From Yinghuangia elevatio (GTDB lineage: Bacteria > Actinomycetota > Actinomycetes > Streptomycetales > Streptomycetaceae): a stretch of DNA of 55,234 bases. A model generated the notes under the pieces. It made no database searches. It was not told the DNA's origin and saw only the letters and a list, made by a program, of their open reading frames with translations. The stretch lies in contig NZ_JBEZFP010000049.1 in assembly GCF_040649515.1 (NCBI RefSeq), positions 1 to 55,234 of the forward strand, read 5' to 3'. This document shows, in pieces, positions 13,864-22,851 of this stretch. Position 1 is the stretch's first letter. Each line of letters begins with the position of its first letter. The position numbers were made by a program, and so were the translations under genes.

Positions 13864-16197
13864 ATGACCAGCGACCCCGCACGGCTCGACACCCCCGCAC
13901 CGCTTGACGTCCCGGCACAGCTCGACGTCCCCGCACACCTCGACATCCCGGCGCTCCTCGCCGAACTCACCCTCGAGGAGAAGGCCGCGCTCCTGGACGG
14001 CTCCGACTTCTGGCGCACCCAGCCGATCGAGCGCCTCGGCATCCCGGCGATCATGCTTTCCGACGGTCCGCACGGCTTGCGCAAGCAGGACGAGAGCGGC
14101 GACCACCTCGGCCTGCTCGCCAGCGTCCCGGCCACCTGCTTCCCGCCCGCCGCCGGCCTCGCGTCGAGCTGGGACACCGCGCTCCTCGCCCGGGTCGGCG
14201 AGGCGATCGGCCGCGAGTGCCGCACCGAGCAGGTCGCGGTCGTCCTCGGCCCGGGCGTCAACATGAAGCGCTCGCCGCTCTGCGGCCGCAACTTCGAGTA
14301 CTACTCCGAGGACCCCGCGCTGGCCGGCGAGCTGGGCGCGGCGTTCACCCAGGGCGTGCAGAGCCAGGGTGTCGGCGTGTCGGTCAAGCACTACGCCGCC
14401 AACAACCAGGAGACGGACCGCATGACGGTCTCCGCCGAGGTCGACGAGCGCACGCTGCGCGAGATCTATCTCCCGGCGTTCGAGACCGTGGTCGCCAAGG
14501 CCGACCCGTGGACCGTGATGTCGTCCTACAACCGGGTCAACGGCACGTACGTCGCCGAGCACCGTCAGCTCCTCACCGAAATCCTGCGCGAGGACTGGGG
14601 CTTCCGCGGCCTCGTCGTCTCCGACTGGGGCGGCGTCAGCCGCCGCGCCGAGACCGTCGCGGCCGGCCTCGACCTGGAGATGCCGTCCTCCGGCGGCGTC
14701 GGCACGCGCATCATCCTGGACGCCGTCGCCTCCGGACAGCTCACCGAGGCCGACGTCGACCTCGCCGTCACCCGCGTCCTCACGCTCGTCGACCGCGCGC
14801 TGCCCGCCCTCGCCGACCCGGCCGGCTACGACGCCGACGCGCACCACGCGCTCGCCCGCGAGGCCGCCGCCGCGAGCGCCGTCCTGCTCAAGAACGACGG
14901 CGGCGTGCTCCCGCTCGACCCGTCCGCGGGCGGAACCGTCGCCGTGATCGGCGAGTTCGCGCGTACCCCGCGCTTCCAGGGCGCCGGCTCGTCACAGGTC
15001 AACCCGACCCGCGTCGACTCCGCCCTCGACGCGCTGCGTACCGCCCTGGAGGGACGCCGCGAGGTCGCGTTCGCGGCGGGCTACGTCATCGAGTCCGAGG
15101 ACGCCGACCCCGGACTCGTCGCCGAGGCGGTCGCCGCCGCCGCGGGCGCGGACGTCGCGGTCCTGTTCCTCGGCCTGCCTCCCGCCTACGAGTCCGAGGG
15201 CTACGACCGCGCCCACATGGACCTCCCGGCCCAGCAGGTCGCCCTGCTGCACGCCGTCGCGGACGCCAACCCGAACCTCGTCGTCGTGCTGTCCAACGGC
15301 TCCGTCGTCTCGCTCGCCCCCTGGCAGGACCGCGCCAAGGCGATCCTGGAGAGCTGGCTGCTCGGCCAGGCCGGCGGCAGCGCCGTCGCGGACCTGCTGC
15401 TCGGCGCGGTCGCCCCGTCCGGCAAGCTGGCCGAGACCGTCCCGGTGCGGTACGAGGACAACCCCACCATCGGCAACTTCCCCGGCGACTTCGGCCGCGT
15501 GCAGTACGGCGAGGGCCTGCTCATCGGCTACCGCTGGTACGACGCGCACCGCCTGCCCGTGGCCTACCCGTTCGGGCACGGCCTGTCGTACACCACGTTC
15601 GGGTACGACAACCTCCAGGTCGCGGTCCGCGCCGACGGCACCGAGCCGCAGGTCGACGTCACCGTCACGGTCACCAACACCGGCGACCGCGCGGGCACCG
15701 AGACCGTGCAGCTGTACGTCGCCGACCCCGAGGCGTCCGTCTTCCGCCCCGAGCAGGAGCTGCGCGCCTTCGCCCGGGTCACCCTGGAGCCGGGCGAGAG
15801 CACCCCGGTCACCCTGACGCTGGGCCGCCGCGCCTTCGCGTTCTGGCACGAGGCCGTGAACCGCTGGGTCGTCGAGGGCGGCGTCTTCGGGCTGCGCGTC
15901 GGGGCGTCCTCGCGCGACATCCGCCTCGAAGGCACGGTCGAACTGACCGGCGACGCCTTCGCCGTGCCGCTCCAGGCCGACTCCACCGCCGAGCAGTGGT
16001 TCGCCCACCCGGCCGCCGGCCCGTGGCTGCGCGAGGCCGTCGGCACCGAGGGCTTCGCCGCGATGCTCTTCGACCCGGAGAGCGGCCAGATGATCCGCGC
16101 GATCCCGTTGTCGCGCCTGGCCCGCTTCCCCGGATTCCCGGTCAGCGAGCAGCAGATCGACGAGGCCGTACGCAAGTTCGCGGACAGCGCGGCCTGA
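13864..16197 (+). CDS. GH3 beta-glucosidase-type glycoside hydrolase
   Basis: A 777-aa glycoside hydrolase family 3 enzyme. The order is: N-terminal (alpha/beta)8 domain starting around AELTLEEKAALLDGSDFW, substrate-binding loop GPHGLRKQ, LGPGVNMKRSPLCGRNFEYYSEDP, and the nucleophile Asp in VVSDWGG (D254). The alpha/beta sandwich domain (about 330-560) follows with GAGSSQVNPT and VLSNGSVVSL, then a C-terminal fibronectin III-like domain (VTVTNTGDRAGTETVQLYV). There is no signal peptide, so it is cytoplasmic and probably hydrolyses imported oligosaccharides or glycosides by the retaining mechanism. ATG 13864 has GGAG 9 nt upstream. It is divergent from, and likely repressed by, the TetR gene. 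It is full length for the type. Confidence 0.93.
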   Translation: MTSDPARLDTPAPLDVPAQLDVPAHLDIPALLAELTLEEKAALLDGSDFWRTQPIERLGIPAIMLSDGPHGLRKQDESGDHLGLLASVPATCFPPAAGLASSWDTALLARVGEAIGRECRTEQVAVVLGPGVNMKRSPLCGRNFEYYSEDPALAGELGAAFTQGVQSQGVGVSVKHYAANNQETDRMTVSAEVDERTLREIYLPAFETVVAKADPWTVMSSYNRVNGTYVAEHRQLLTEILREDWGFRGLVVSDWGGVSRRAETVAAGLDLEMPSSGGVGTRIILDAVASGQLTEADVDLAVTRVLTLVDRALPALADPAGYDADAHHALAREAAAASAVLLKNDGGVLPLDPSAGGTVAVIGEFARTPRFQGAGSSQVNPTRVDSALDALRTALEGRREVAFAAGYVIESEDADPGLVAEAVAAAAGADVAVLFLGLPPAYESEGYDRAHMDLPAQQVALLHAVADANPNLVVVLSNGSVVSLAPWQDRAKAILESWLLGQAGGSAVADLLLGAVAPSGKLAETVPVRYEDNPTIGNFPGDFGRVQYGEGLLIGYRWYDAHRLPVAYPFGHGLSYTTFGYDNLQVAVRADGTEPQVDVTVTVTNTGDRAGTETVQLYVADPEASVFRPEQELRAFARVTLEPGESTPVTLTLGRRAFAFWHEAVNRWVVEGGVFGLRVGASSRDIRLEGTVELTGDAFAVPLQADSTAEQWFAHPAAGPWLREAVGTEGFAAMLFDPESGQMIRAIPLSRLARFPGFPVSEQQIDEAVRKFADSAA

Positions 16198-16267
16198 TCC
16201 GAACCCGGCGGGACCGGCTGGACCTGGCCGGCTCCGGCCGGGGGAACCTGGGGGAACCAGGCGGGCA

Positions 16268-16295
16268 TGGGGTGCGTGCGAGCGTACGCACCCCA
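16268..16295. terminator. Hairpin terminator downstream of GH3 gene
   Basis: A perfect 10-bp inverted repeat, TGGGGTGCGT (16268-16277) and ACGCACCCCA (16286-16295), with an 8-nt loop. It lies 70 bp after the GH3 stop and also faces the end of the convergent regulator gene, so it is probably bidirectional. Confidence 0.65.
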
Positions 16296-16330
16296 CGCCC
16301 GCGGCCGTCAGGTAACCGGGTGGCCGGGTC

Positions 16331-17375
16331 TCAGGCGCCGACCACTCCCTCGGCCGCGACCGATGCCGCGGTCGGCGCCGCAACCTGCGCGGCGGCCTGC
16401 CCAGCGACCTGCCCAGCGACCTGCCCAGCGACCTGCACCGCCACTTGCGCCGCGTCCGAACCGGCCGTGACGAAAGCGGGGTTGTGGTAGTGGACGTACC
16501 CGTGGCCCGGACAGCCGACCCGCGGCTGCGGGACCGTTCGCAGGCGCGCAATCGCCTCGCGCGACTCTTCGTCGACGGTCGTGTAGATGTTCATCCTCGT
16601 CGGGCACGTCCAGCGTCATCGACGTCACGCTCACTCGGATCTCGCCGACCTCCGGATGCCGCAGGCGCTTCACGTGCACGTCGCCGACCAGCACGTCCTG
16701 CCGCGCCCACAAGGCCGCGAACTCCGCACTCGCCTCGCACAGCCGCTGCACGAAGGCGATCCACGCAGGTTCGCCGATGTGCCGTCCGTACGCGGGCCGC
16801 AGCGACGCCACCATGCGCGGCATCTCCAACTCCGGGTCGACGAACGGGCAGCAGCATTCCGGCTTCGTGAAGATGTTCCACATGACGTTCTGCTCCGCCG
16901 ACATGGCGCCCGCCACGCCCGGGAAGAGCATCGCGTACGTCGCGTTCCACGCCAGCACATCCCACCGCGCGTTGTAGACCGCCGCGGGCAGCGGGTCGAG
17001 GTGGTCGAGGATCCCCTGCACCTCGGGCCGCACCGGGTCCATGCTCTCCGGCCGCGACACCGACGGGATCCCCGCCAGCAGGTACAGGTGTTCGCGCTCC
17101 GCGACGTCCAGGCGCAGCGTGCGCGACACCGCGTCGAGCACATGCGCACTCGCCTTGATCGGCCGCCCCTGCTCCAGCCACGTGTACCAAGTGACGCCCA
17201 CCCCGGCGAGCTGCGCGACCTCCTCGCGCCGAAGCCCCGGCGTACGCCTGCGCGTGCCCTGCGGCAGGCCGACATCCCCCGGCGCGATCCGCGCGCGCCG
17301 ACTGCGCAGGAACGCCGACAACTCACCCCGCCGAACCGTCTGCGGCGCCCGCGCGACCGCGCCCGTACTGTTCAT
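16331..17375 (-). pseudogene. MmyB-type XRE regulator with apparent frameshift
   Basis: An HTH regulator of the MmyB-like family. From ATG 17375 (after GAGG) it has an XRE HTH with RRTPGLRREEVAQLAGVGVT and WYTWLEQGR, then the fatty-acid-binding-like domain: LPAAVYNARWDVLAWN, PECCCPFVDPEL and EVGEIRVSVTSMTLDVP. At about 16597 the conserved frame stops making sense. The expected ending, MNIYTTVDEESREA, is in another frame (16331-16594) and ends in a VAGQVAGQ repeat tail. A one- or two-base indel near 16595-16600 therefore appears to have split the gene. As the sequence stands, translation runs on in an arginine-rich frame to 16308. Either it is a frameshifted regulator, possibly still DNA-binding, or the sequence has an error. 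Confidence 0.65.
16396..16431. repeat. 12-bp tandem repeat x3
   Basis: CCTGCCCAGCGA is repeated three times without change (16396-16431), followed by a partial fourth copy. On the minus strand it encodes the VAGQ repeats in the tail of the regulator. It may be a slippage-prone tract. Confidence 0.8.
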
Positions 17376-17518
17376 ACCGACCATCCTCACCCCAACAGCA
17401 CACCCGTTCCAGGTGCTCCTGATACCGGGATAACCAAGAGCCCGTTACGGGTACCAGCCGGCCGAGGTCAGCCGGCCGCCTTCAGCGCCGAGGCGGGCGA
17501 CGACCACGACGCGGCACC

Positions 17519-17719
17519 GACGACGAGCCCTTCCAAGGCGGCACCAATACCTTCCGCTCCCCCCAACTCGCCCTGCCCGCAGGTCTGTTCAAAGAGGTCT
17601 CGTCCATGGTCGTCACCAACCACCGCTTGGCGGATTCCGCCGACCGGGACCGGATCACCGCTGGCAGCGCAGGTTCCGTCGCCGGGTACACCCAACTGGA
17701 CACCGACCGCTTTATCTGA
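17519..17719 (+). pseudogene. Unidentified plus-strand relic
   Basis: The 459-bp gap between the regulator start (17375) and the next gene (17834) has no intact gene. The frame from 17519 reads DEPFQGGTNTFRSPQLALPA, then GLFKEVSSMVVTNHRLAD and YTQLDTDRFI to a TGA at 17717. After the TGA the same frame continues in coding style (PYTTREPAESLRTRLFTDT). It lacks a start codon with a ribosome binding site. I read it as the degraded remains of an unknown gene. Confidence 0.35.
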
Positions 17720-17834
17720 CCGGACCCGCCCGCGCCGTACACCACCCGCGAACCCGCCGAAAGCCTGCGGACGCGGCTGTTCACCGACACCATCGTCGGC
17801 AACACGCCGGCGGAACCACGGAGTTCTAGGCGTT

Positions 17835-19001
17835 CTAGGAGTTCTCGCAGCAGGGACGGCGTAGCCCGTCAACGTCGTGTGCGCGGGATTGGACGGCTGT
17901 CGCACCGGCCTCGCGCAGCGCTGCCGTCACCTCTTCCTCGGCCCCCGGCTTCACTTTGTCGACGGCGACGTGGTGTTCGCCGTTCGTCGCGGGGTGCGCG
18001 GAGTAGCCGTACGAGAGGCTGTGCTTCGAAGTGATCTCCAGCAGTGGCGCATTGTCGTGGGGCTTGACCGGGAAGACGGCGACGATGTCGATCAGGTCCT
18101 CTACGAGAATCGTGTGGGTCACGATCCGGTCGTCCTCCGCGACCGCCACGGCCACCGACGACGTCGTCGCCATGACGCAGCAGGCCCCGGCGGCGTGCGC
18201 GGCCAGCACCAGGTCGCGCGGCGTGCGTGCGGTGGCGATCGTGCCGCCGTCACGGTCCAGGAGCAGGATGTCGAAATTGCCGACGACCCAGATGCGGTCG
18301 TTGTCCGCGGGCATGGCGTACGCCGCGTATTGCGCGAGGAGCTGTTGCGGTCCGTCCGCAGTCAGGCGGAATATCAGCGAATCACGCGCCGCCCAGCGGG
18401 CGGTGGTCAGGACGCCGTGGGCAGTGGCATAGCCAATGAGCTCGGTTTCGTCGGTGCCGCCCGCGTACCACAGTCCGACGAGGTCGAGGTCCGGAGTGAA
18501 GTGCGCGACCACTCCGCTGCGGCCGTCGGCGACCACGATGCCGTGTTCGGTGACGGTGAGGGTCGGGTCGCCGTCGAGGGTCCGGGACAGGGGTTCATCG
18601 TCGCTCATGGCCAGACCGGCCACGACGCCGTGGTGTTCGTGGAGGTTGTCGAGGACGACCTCGCGCTCCCACGCACCCGGCCTGCCCACCGCGATCCGGC
18701 AGTCCGAGGCGCCGCGGTGCGCGGGGAGGACCGCGGCGAGCCGGCCGTTGCCGAGCGCAGCGAGGCGCAGGACCCGATCCTCGTACGCCGCGACCCGCGT
18801 CGCGTCGTCGAGGGCGAATTCCTCGACGCGGTCCCCGGTCCAAATGCGCCCGGCCACAGGGTCCACGGCGAGCGGGGTCTTCCACCACAGGGGGCGCTCC
18901 GGCTGGGCGTGGGCGACGCGTGTCAACGACCTGAACACCCGTACGGCATTGGTGTTGTCACAGGCTTGGACAACGGTCGTTCCATCGGTCCAGATCTCCA
19001 C
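17835..19001 (-). CDS. Hypothetical protein, possible beta-propeller
   Basis: A 388-aa protein that I do not recognise. GTG 19001 has GAGAGGG 7 nt upstream. The sequence is rich in short beta-strand-like stretches with repeated bulky/acid patterns, for example VRVFRSL, RVLRLAALGNGRLAAVLP, GHFT-like VVAHFTPDLDLVGLWY and RIWVVGNFDILLLDRDGG. This suggests a WD40/quinoprotein-like propeller of several blades (inference). There is no signal peptide or membrane segment. The C-terminal 50 residues form a different, charged part (VDKVKPGAEEEVTAALREAG). It is flanked by decayed DNA on one side and a divergent exporter on the other. Base composition matches its neighbours. Confidence 0.6.
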   Translation of the reverse strand: MEIWTDGTTVVQACDNTNAVRVFRSLTRVAHAQPERPLWWKTPLAVDPVAGRIWTGDRVEEFALDDATRVAAYEDRVLRLAALGNGRLAAVLPAHRGASDCRIAVGRPGAWEREVVLDNLHEHHGVVAGLAMSDDEPLSRTLDGDPTLTVTEHGIVVADGRSGVVAHFTPDLDLVGLWYAGGTDETELIGYATAHGVLTTARWAARDSLIFRLTADGPQQLLAQYAAYAMPADNDRIWVVGNFDILLLDRDGGTIATARTPRDLVLAAHAAGACCVMATTSSVAVAVAEDDRIVTHTILVEDLIDIVAVFPVKPHDNAPLLEITSKHSLSYGYSAHPATNGEHHVAVDKVKPGAEEEVTAALREAGATAVQSRAHDVDGLRRPCCENS

Positions 19002-19180
19002 GTGCTGCCCTCTCGGTTGTTGTGCCCCCGACGCCCGGCGACGCTAACGAAACCAGCCGACACCCCCTCCGCCCATCGCGCATAGTGGACAACGGCCGGC
19101 GCATGTCGTTGAGCCGCGGGGGATGTGGTGGTGGAGGGGGCTGTTGGGGGGGCGCCACGGGGTTGTGCCGGGTGGTGGTT

Positions 19181-19213
19181 GTACCGGGATAGCCAGGCTT
19201 CTGTTACCGGTAC
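19181..19213 (+). promoter_or_regulatory. Dyad upstream of the DHA2 exporter
   Basis: A 7-bp inverted repeat, GTACCGG (19181-19187) and CCGGTAC (19207-19213), separated by 19 bp, lies 24 bp upstream of the exporter start. It may be the site of an unlinked TetR or MarR repressor. The second arm is itself part of the palindrome ACCGGT. Confidence 0.3.
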
Positions 19214-19236
19214 CGCGGCGCGGCGACCGTTGGCGC

Positions 19237-20652
19237 ATGACCGAGACAACACTCCCCCGGCCGCTACGCGCGCCGGAGGCGCCGCCGTCGCCGGCGCGGC
19301 CCGGGCTGCTCCTCGCCGCCGTGCTCACCGGCCAGTTCATGGCTCTGCTCGACGTGTCCGTGGTCAACGTCGCGGCGCCGACCCTGCGCGACGACCTCGA
19401 CGCCTCGGGCTCCGCACTCCAGTTCATCGTCGCCGGGTACACGATCGTGTACGCCGCCCTCATCGTCACCGGATCCCGCCTCGGAGGCATGTTCGGCTAC
19501 CGGCGCCTCTTCGTCTCAGGCCTCGCCGTGTTCACCGCCGCGTCCCTCGCCTGCGGACTCGCCCCGGGGACCGGGTCGTTGATCGCCGCGCGGGCGGTGC
19601 AGGGCGCGGGCGCCGCGCTGATGGTGCCGCAGGTGCTTTCCGTGATCCAGCGTCAGTTCCAGGGCCCGGCACGGGCGAAGGCCCTTGGCCTCTACGCCGC
19701 GGTCATCGCGGGCGGCGCGGTCGCCGGGCAGATACTCGGCGGCGTACTGGTGACCGCCGACGTGTTCGGACTGTCGTGGCGCCCGGTGTTCCTGGTGAAC
19801 GTGCCGGTCGGCCTGGCGCTCCTGGCCGTGGTGCCCCGCCTCATGCCGCCGGACCGTGCCGAGACCGCCCGGCGCCTCGACCTGCGGGGGCTCCTCGTGG
19901 TCTCCCCGGCGATCGTGCTGCTGGTGGTGCCGCTCGTCCTCGGCCACGAGGAGGACTGGCCGCTGTGGGGCTGGGTCTGCATGGCCGCGGGTGTCGCGCT
20001 GTTCGCGGCGTTCGGCCTGGTCGAACGCGGTGTCGAACGCCGGGGCGGCGCGCCGCTGGTGTCCGGGCGGCTGCTGCGCACGCCGGGCGTGGCCGGGGCG
20101 GCGGTGACGATGACGCTGGTGATGGCGTCGTACGCCGGATTCCTCTTCACCTCGGCCCTGTACCTGCAGGGCGGGCTCAGCTTCTCGGCGCTGCACGCGG
20201 GCGGCGTGTTCGTGCCGCCGGCGCTGGGGTTCGCGGTCGTCAGCCTCAACTGGCAGCGGCTGCCCGTACGTTTCCACCCGCACCTGCCCGCGATCGCCCT
20301 GGTGCCGGTCGCGGCGTCGTACCTCGGTCTGGCGTGGGCGCAGCACGAGGGTGCGAACCAGGCTGTGCTGATGGGCGTGTTGGCGTGCGTCGGTGCCTCG
20401 CTGGGCGCCGCGTTCAGTCCGGTGATGGCGCTGGGTCTGCGTCGGGTGGCGCCGGTCGACGCGCCGGACGCGAGCGGACTGCTCGCCACCGTCACGCAGT
20501 TCGGCCAGGTCCTGGGCGTCGCGGTGTTCGGTACCGTGTACCTGGAGCGCATCGGCGCGGGCGCGGCGGAGGCGGCGTGGACGACGGGCCTTGGTCTGTC
20601 AGGGGTCGCACTGGCCGCGGCGCTCAGCGCGCTGACCCTCCGGCGCGGCTGA
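19237..20652 (+). CDS. DHA2-type MFS drug exporter
   Basis: A 471-aa major facilitator of the drug:H+ antiporter-2 (EmrB/QacA) group. It shows motif D1 (LLDVSVVNVAAPTLRDDL) in the first helix, motif A after helix 2 (GSRLGGMFGYRRLF) and motif C-like glycine/alanine repeats (GAGAALMVPQ). It is rich in hydrophobic helices up to the C-terminus, about 14 by eye. The expected substrates are lipophilic drugs, dyes or endogenous secondary metabolites; none can be assigned. ATG 19237 has only a weak ribosome binding site. No dedicated regulator is adjacent, although a dyad lies in front of it. Confidence 0.9.
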   Translation: MTETTLPRPLRAPEAPPSPARPGLLLAAVLTGQFMALLDVSVVNVAAPTLRDDLDASGSALQFIVAGYTIVYAALIVTGSRLGGMFGYRRLFVSGLAVFTAASLACGLAPGTGSLIAARAVQGAGAALMVPQVLSVIQRQFQGPARAKALGLYAAVIAGGAVAGQILGGVLVTADVFGLSWRPVFLVNVPVGLALLAVVPRLMPPDRAETARRLDLRGLLVVSPAIVLLVVPLVLGHEEDWPLWGWVCMAAGVALFAAFGLVERGVERRGGAPLVSGRLLRTPGVAGAAVTMTLVMASYAGFLFTSALYLQGGLSFSALHAGGVFVPPALGFAVVSLNWQRLPVRFHPHLPAIALVPVAASYLGLAWAQHEGANQAVLMGVLACVGASLGAAFSPVMALGLRRVAPVDAPDASGLLATVTQFGQVLGVAVFGTVYLERIGAGAAEAAWTTGLGLSGVALAAALSALTLRRG

Positions 20653-20783
20653 CCTGCTCAGGGGGCGGTCGGCCCCCGCGCGCGAACCGTCACCGCGTGC
20701 AAACCGTCACCGCGACGCTGTCGACTCCGTGACCCGCATGTGCGGAGAATCAGTCAGTTGATCGCACGCACATGGGGGCAACG

Positions 20784-21584
20784 GTGAGTCGTCCGGGGCT
20801 GGTTCTGCGGGGCACGGGTTTCTTGGTGGCGGCAATGCTGATCGCGCTCGCGGGGTGCAGCAGCGGTTCGGGCTCGACGGCTGAGGGTGACGGCCCGCCG
20901 ACCAACGACATCGCCCGCATTCTGGGCGGCGACACCGGGCAGCCGTCGCCGGACCGCCCCGCGCCGCCGCCCTCGCCGACCGTCGACATACCGCTCGGGG
21001 ACCGCGCCAAGGACGTGGTGCGGGCGGTGCCGCTGGAACCGCGTCACTGGGGGTCCACGTACGAGAAGCAGGAAGGGTACGAGGAGGACTCGCTCGCCCG
21101 GTTCGTCGTCGGCGACGACTGCACGAGCCGCGAGGACGGCACGATCCCCGGCGCGGTCGCGAACCTCTACCGCTACACGTTCAGCCCCACCGCCTCCGGC
21201 CTCGAACAGGTCTTCGCGGTTTCGGGAGCGACGGCGTTCGAGGACGTCACGTCGGCGAAGGCGGCGATCGACAAGCTCCGCGACGACGCGAAGCGCTGCC
21301 CGTCCCAGACGCTGGCCGGCGGCGCGCGCCTGACCTCCGTGACGACCGACCCGCACGATCTTGCGGACGTGGACGAGGCGCTGGTCATGGAGGCGATCTG
21401 GGTCGACGCGAAGGGCGAACGGAACGCTCCGTACGTGTGGGTGATGGCCAGGAAAGGGTCCATCGTCGTGGCGGTCCTGGCGGTCGACCTGAAGGCGCCC
21501 GACGTGAAGGCCACCGAAGAAATCGCCTTCCGCGGCGCGGCGTTGGTCGTCAAGCGTCTCACCGAGAAGATGAAGGCGCAGTAG
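20784..21584 (+). CDS. Secreted lipoprotein, unknown function
   Basis: A 266-aa lipoprotein. A type II signal peptide is clear: RGTGFLVAAMLIALAGC, with the lipobox LAGC placing the acylated Cys near residue 25. It is followed by a Ser/Gly and Pro-rich linker (about 26-65) and a globular domain with LEPRHWGSTYEKQEGYEED and paired cysteines (DDCTSRED and AKRCPSQT), possibly disulfide-bonded. It should be anchored on the outer face of the membrane. GTG 20784 is preferred over ATG 20772 because GGGGG lies 5-6 nt upstream. I do not recognise the globular domain. Confidence 0.75.
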   Translation: MSRPGLVLRGTGFLVAAMLIALAGCSSGSGSTAEGDGPPTNDIARILGGDTGQPSPDRPAPPPSPTVDIPLGDRAKDVVRAVPLEPRHWGSTYEKQEGYEEDSLARFVVGDDCTSREDGTIPGAVANLYRYTFSPTASGLEQVFAVSGATAFEDVTSAKAAIDKLRDDAKRCPSQTLAGGARLTSVTTDPHDLADVDEALVMEAIWVDAKGERNAPYVWVMARKGSIVVAVLAVDLKAPDVKATEEIAFRGAALVVKRLTEKMKAQ

Positions 21585-21616
21585 CCCCCGGGAAGTCCGT
21601 ACGTTCGGCCGGTCGT

Positions 21617-22696
21617 TCAGCGGATCCGCTCCGCCGCGTCGCGGAGGAGGCCCGGCACCAGGCGGCGGTGCACGGCGGACAGCGGGCGCCACGCGAGTCG
21701 GCCGACCGGTCGTTCGTAGCGGAGAAACGTGGCCAACGAGGTCCGTCCGCCGGTTGTTCGGACGACGAGGTTTCCGCTGAGGAACCAGGACGCCGCGGCC
21801 AATCGGATCCAGTCCTCCCCGCGTCCGGTGACGCGCCAGCCGGCCACGGTGTCCGCCGACCGCCCGCGGGTCAGCCGCAGGCCGAGCAGGCCGCGCCAGA
21901 TGAACCGCTCGGCGAGGCTGGGGACGTCCCCGAACATGGCTCGGGCCCACCGCTCCGGGGTGGCGTCCGCATTAGCACCCGTGTCGATGGTGAACACGTC
22001 GACGTAGTCGAAGTCCGGCAACGAGGTGAGCGCCTGGAGAGACGGCGGGACGCTGCGCCTCCCGACGACCGGGGTGACTTCGCCGTCGCGCACCGAGGCG
22101 GGTACCTCGCGGCCCGCGCGGCCGTGGTCCCGCCAGGCACGCTCCCATTGCCGGGTCAGCGCCGGGTAGACGACAAGATGGCGGAACGGCGCGATGCCGG
22201 CCATGTAGAGGCGTCCGAACGTCCCGTTGGGTTTCACCAGGACGGCCATGCGCAGCTCATGGTCGCCGTTGGGGGCCGGCGACCAGCCGAGATGCATAAC
22301 CGTGTGGACGGTCTTGTTCGCCAGTTCGCGGGCGCACTCGGCGGGGAGTTCGTACACCGGGGTGAGGGGGACTTCGTCGGACTCGGGCCCCGGGTCGTCC
22401 CGAAGGCCGGCGGGCAGGCGGTCGCGCAGGGACGGGACCCGGGCGGCGATGCCGTCCTCCGGCTTGTCCCACCCGAACAGCGCACCCAGCTTCCAGCGTG
22501 CCGCCCACAGGAACCGGAACTGCGCACTCTGCCGTGCCGGTCCCCCGGCCGCCCGCATCGCGGCGAGCATGGCCGGGAAGTCGTCCGGCCCGGCGCCAGG
22601 CGTACGGAATGCCCACACGTCCTCCACCCGGAAGTCGCGGGTCAGTTCGTGGATGCGCCACGGCTGGTCCGTGTGCGCGCTGACGGGGAGCCTCAC
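21617..22696 (-). CDS. DUF2867 family protein, duplicated domain
   Basis: A 359-aa protein with two DUF2867-like halves. The first (about 5-190) has HELTRDFRVEDVWAFRTPG, FRFLWAARWKLGALFGWDK, VYELPAECARELANKTVH and MAVLVKPNGTFGRLYMAGI. The second (about 215-350) has FDYVDVFTIDTG, ERWARAMFGDVPSLAERFIWRG and RTSLATFLRYERPVGRLAW. DUF2867 has a START-like fold and is known mostly from fusions to epimerase-like proteins; the function is unknown. GTG 22696 lies behind GGGGGGACC. It is divergent from a TetR regulator with shared palindromes in between, so it is almost certainly that regulator's target. Confidence 0.75.
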   Translation of the reverse strand: MRLPVSAHTDQPWRIHELTRDFRVEDVWAFRTPGAGPDDFPAMLAAMRAAGGPARQSAQFRFLWAARWKLGALFGWDKPEDGIAARVPSLRDRLPAGLRDDPGPESDEVPLTPVYELPAECARELANKTVHTVMHLGWSPAPNGDHELRMAVLVKPNGTFGRLYMAGIAPFRHLVVYPALTRQWERAWRDHGRAGREVPASVRDGEVTPVVGRRSVPPSLQALTSLPDFDYVDVFTIDTGANADATPERWARAMFGDVPSLAERFIWRGLLGLRLTRGRSADTVAGWRVTGRGEDWIRLAAASWFLSGNLVVRTTGGRTSLATFLRYERPVGRLAWRPLSAVHRRLVPGLLRDAAERIR

Positions 22697-22758
22697 CGGC
22701 GGTCCCCCCTCGGACGCTCGGACCGAGGACGGCGGAACAGGGCGCGCACAGGGGGCAT
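22693..22758 (-). CDS. Possible 21-codon leader ORF
   Basis: A 21-codon frame (MPPVRALFRRPRSERPRGDRR) with GGAG 6 nt before its ATG at 22758; its TGA overlaps the DUF2867 GTG (GTGA). It is arginine/proline-rich, which slows ribosomes, and would couple translation into the main gene. It may be chance in this composition. Confidence 0.3.
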   Translation of the reverse strand: MPPVRALFRRPRSERPRGDRR

Positions 22759-22771
22759 CGTTCGCTCCGTT

Positions 22772-22830
22772 CGGATATACGGTGGCGTACAAGACGACGC
22801 TAGTCGATTTTGTACGGTGCCGTATATCCG
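22772..22830. promoter_or_regulatory. Nested TetR operators in divergent promoter
   Basis: The 11-bp arms CGGATATACGG (22772-22782) and CCGTATATCCG (22820-22830) are perfect inverted repeats. Inside them GTACAA (22787-22792) pairs with TTGTAC (22810-22815). Each outer arm is also half of a smaller palindrome, TACGG-TG-CCGTA at the right and a one-mismatch copy at the left. The layout suggests two TetR dimers, one over each divergent promoter. Confidence 0.7.
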
Positions 22831-22851
22831 ACGGGAAGTGAGGTGTGGCAC

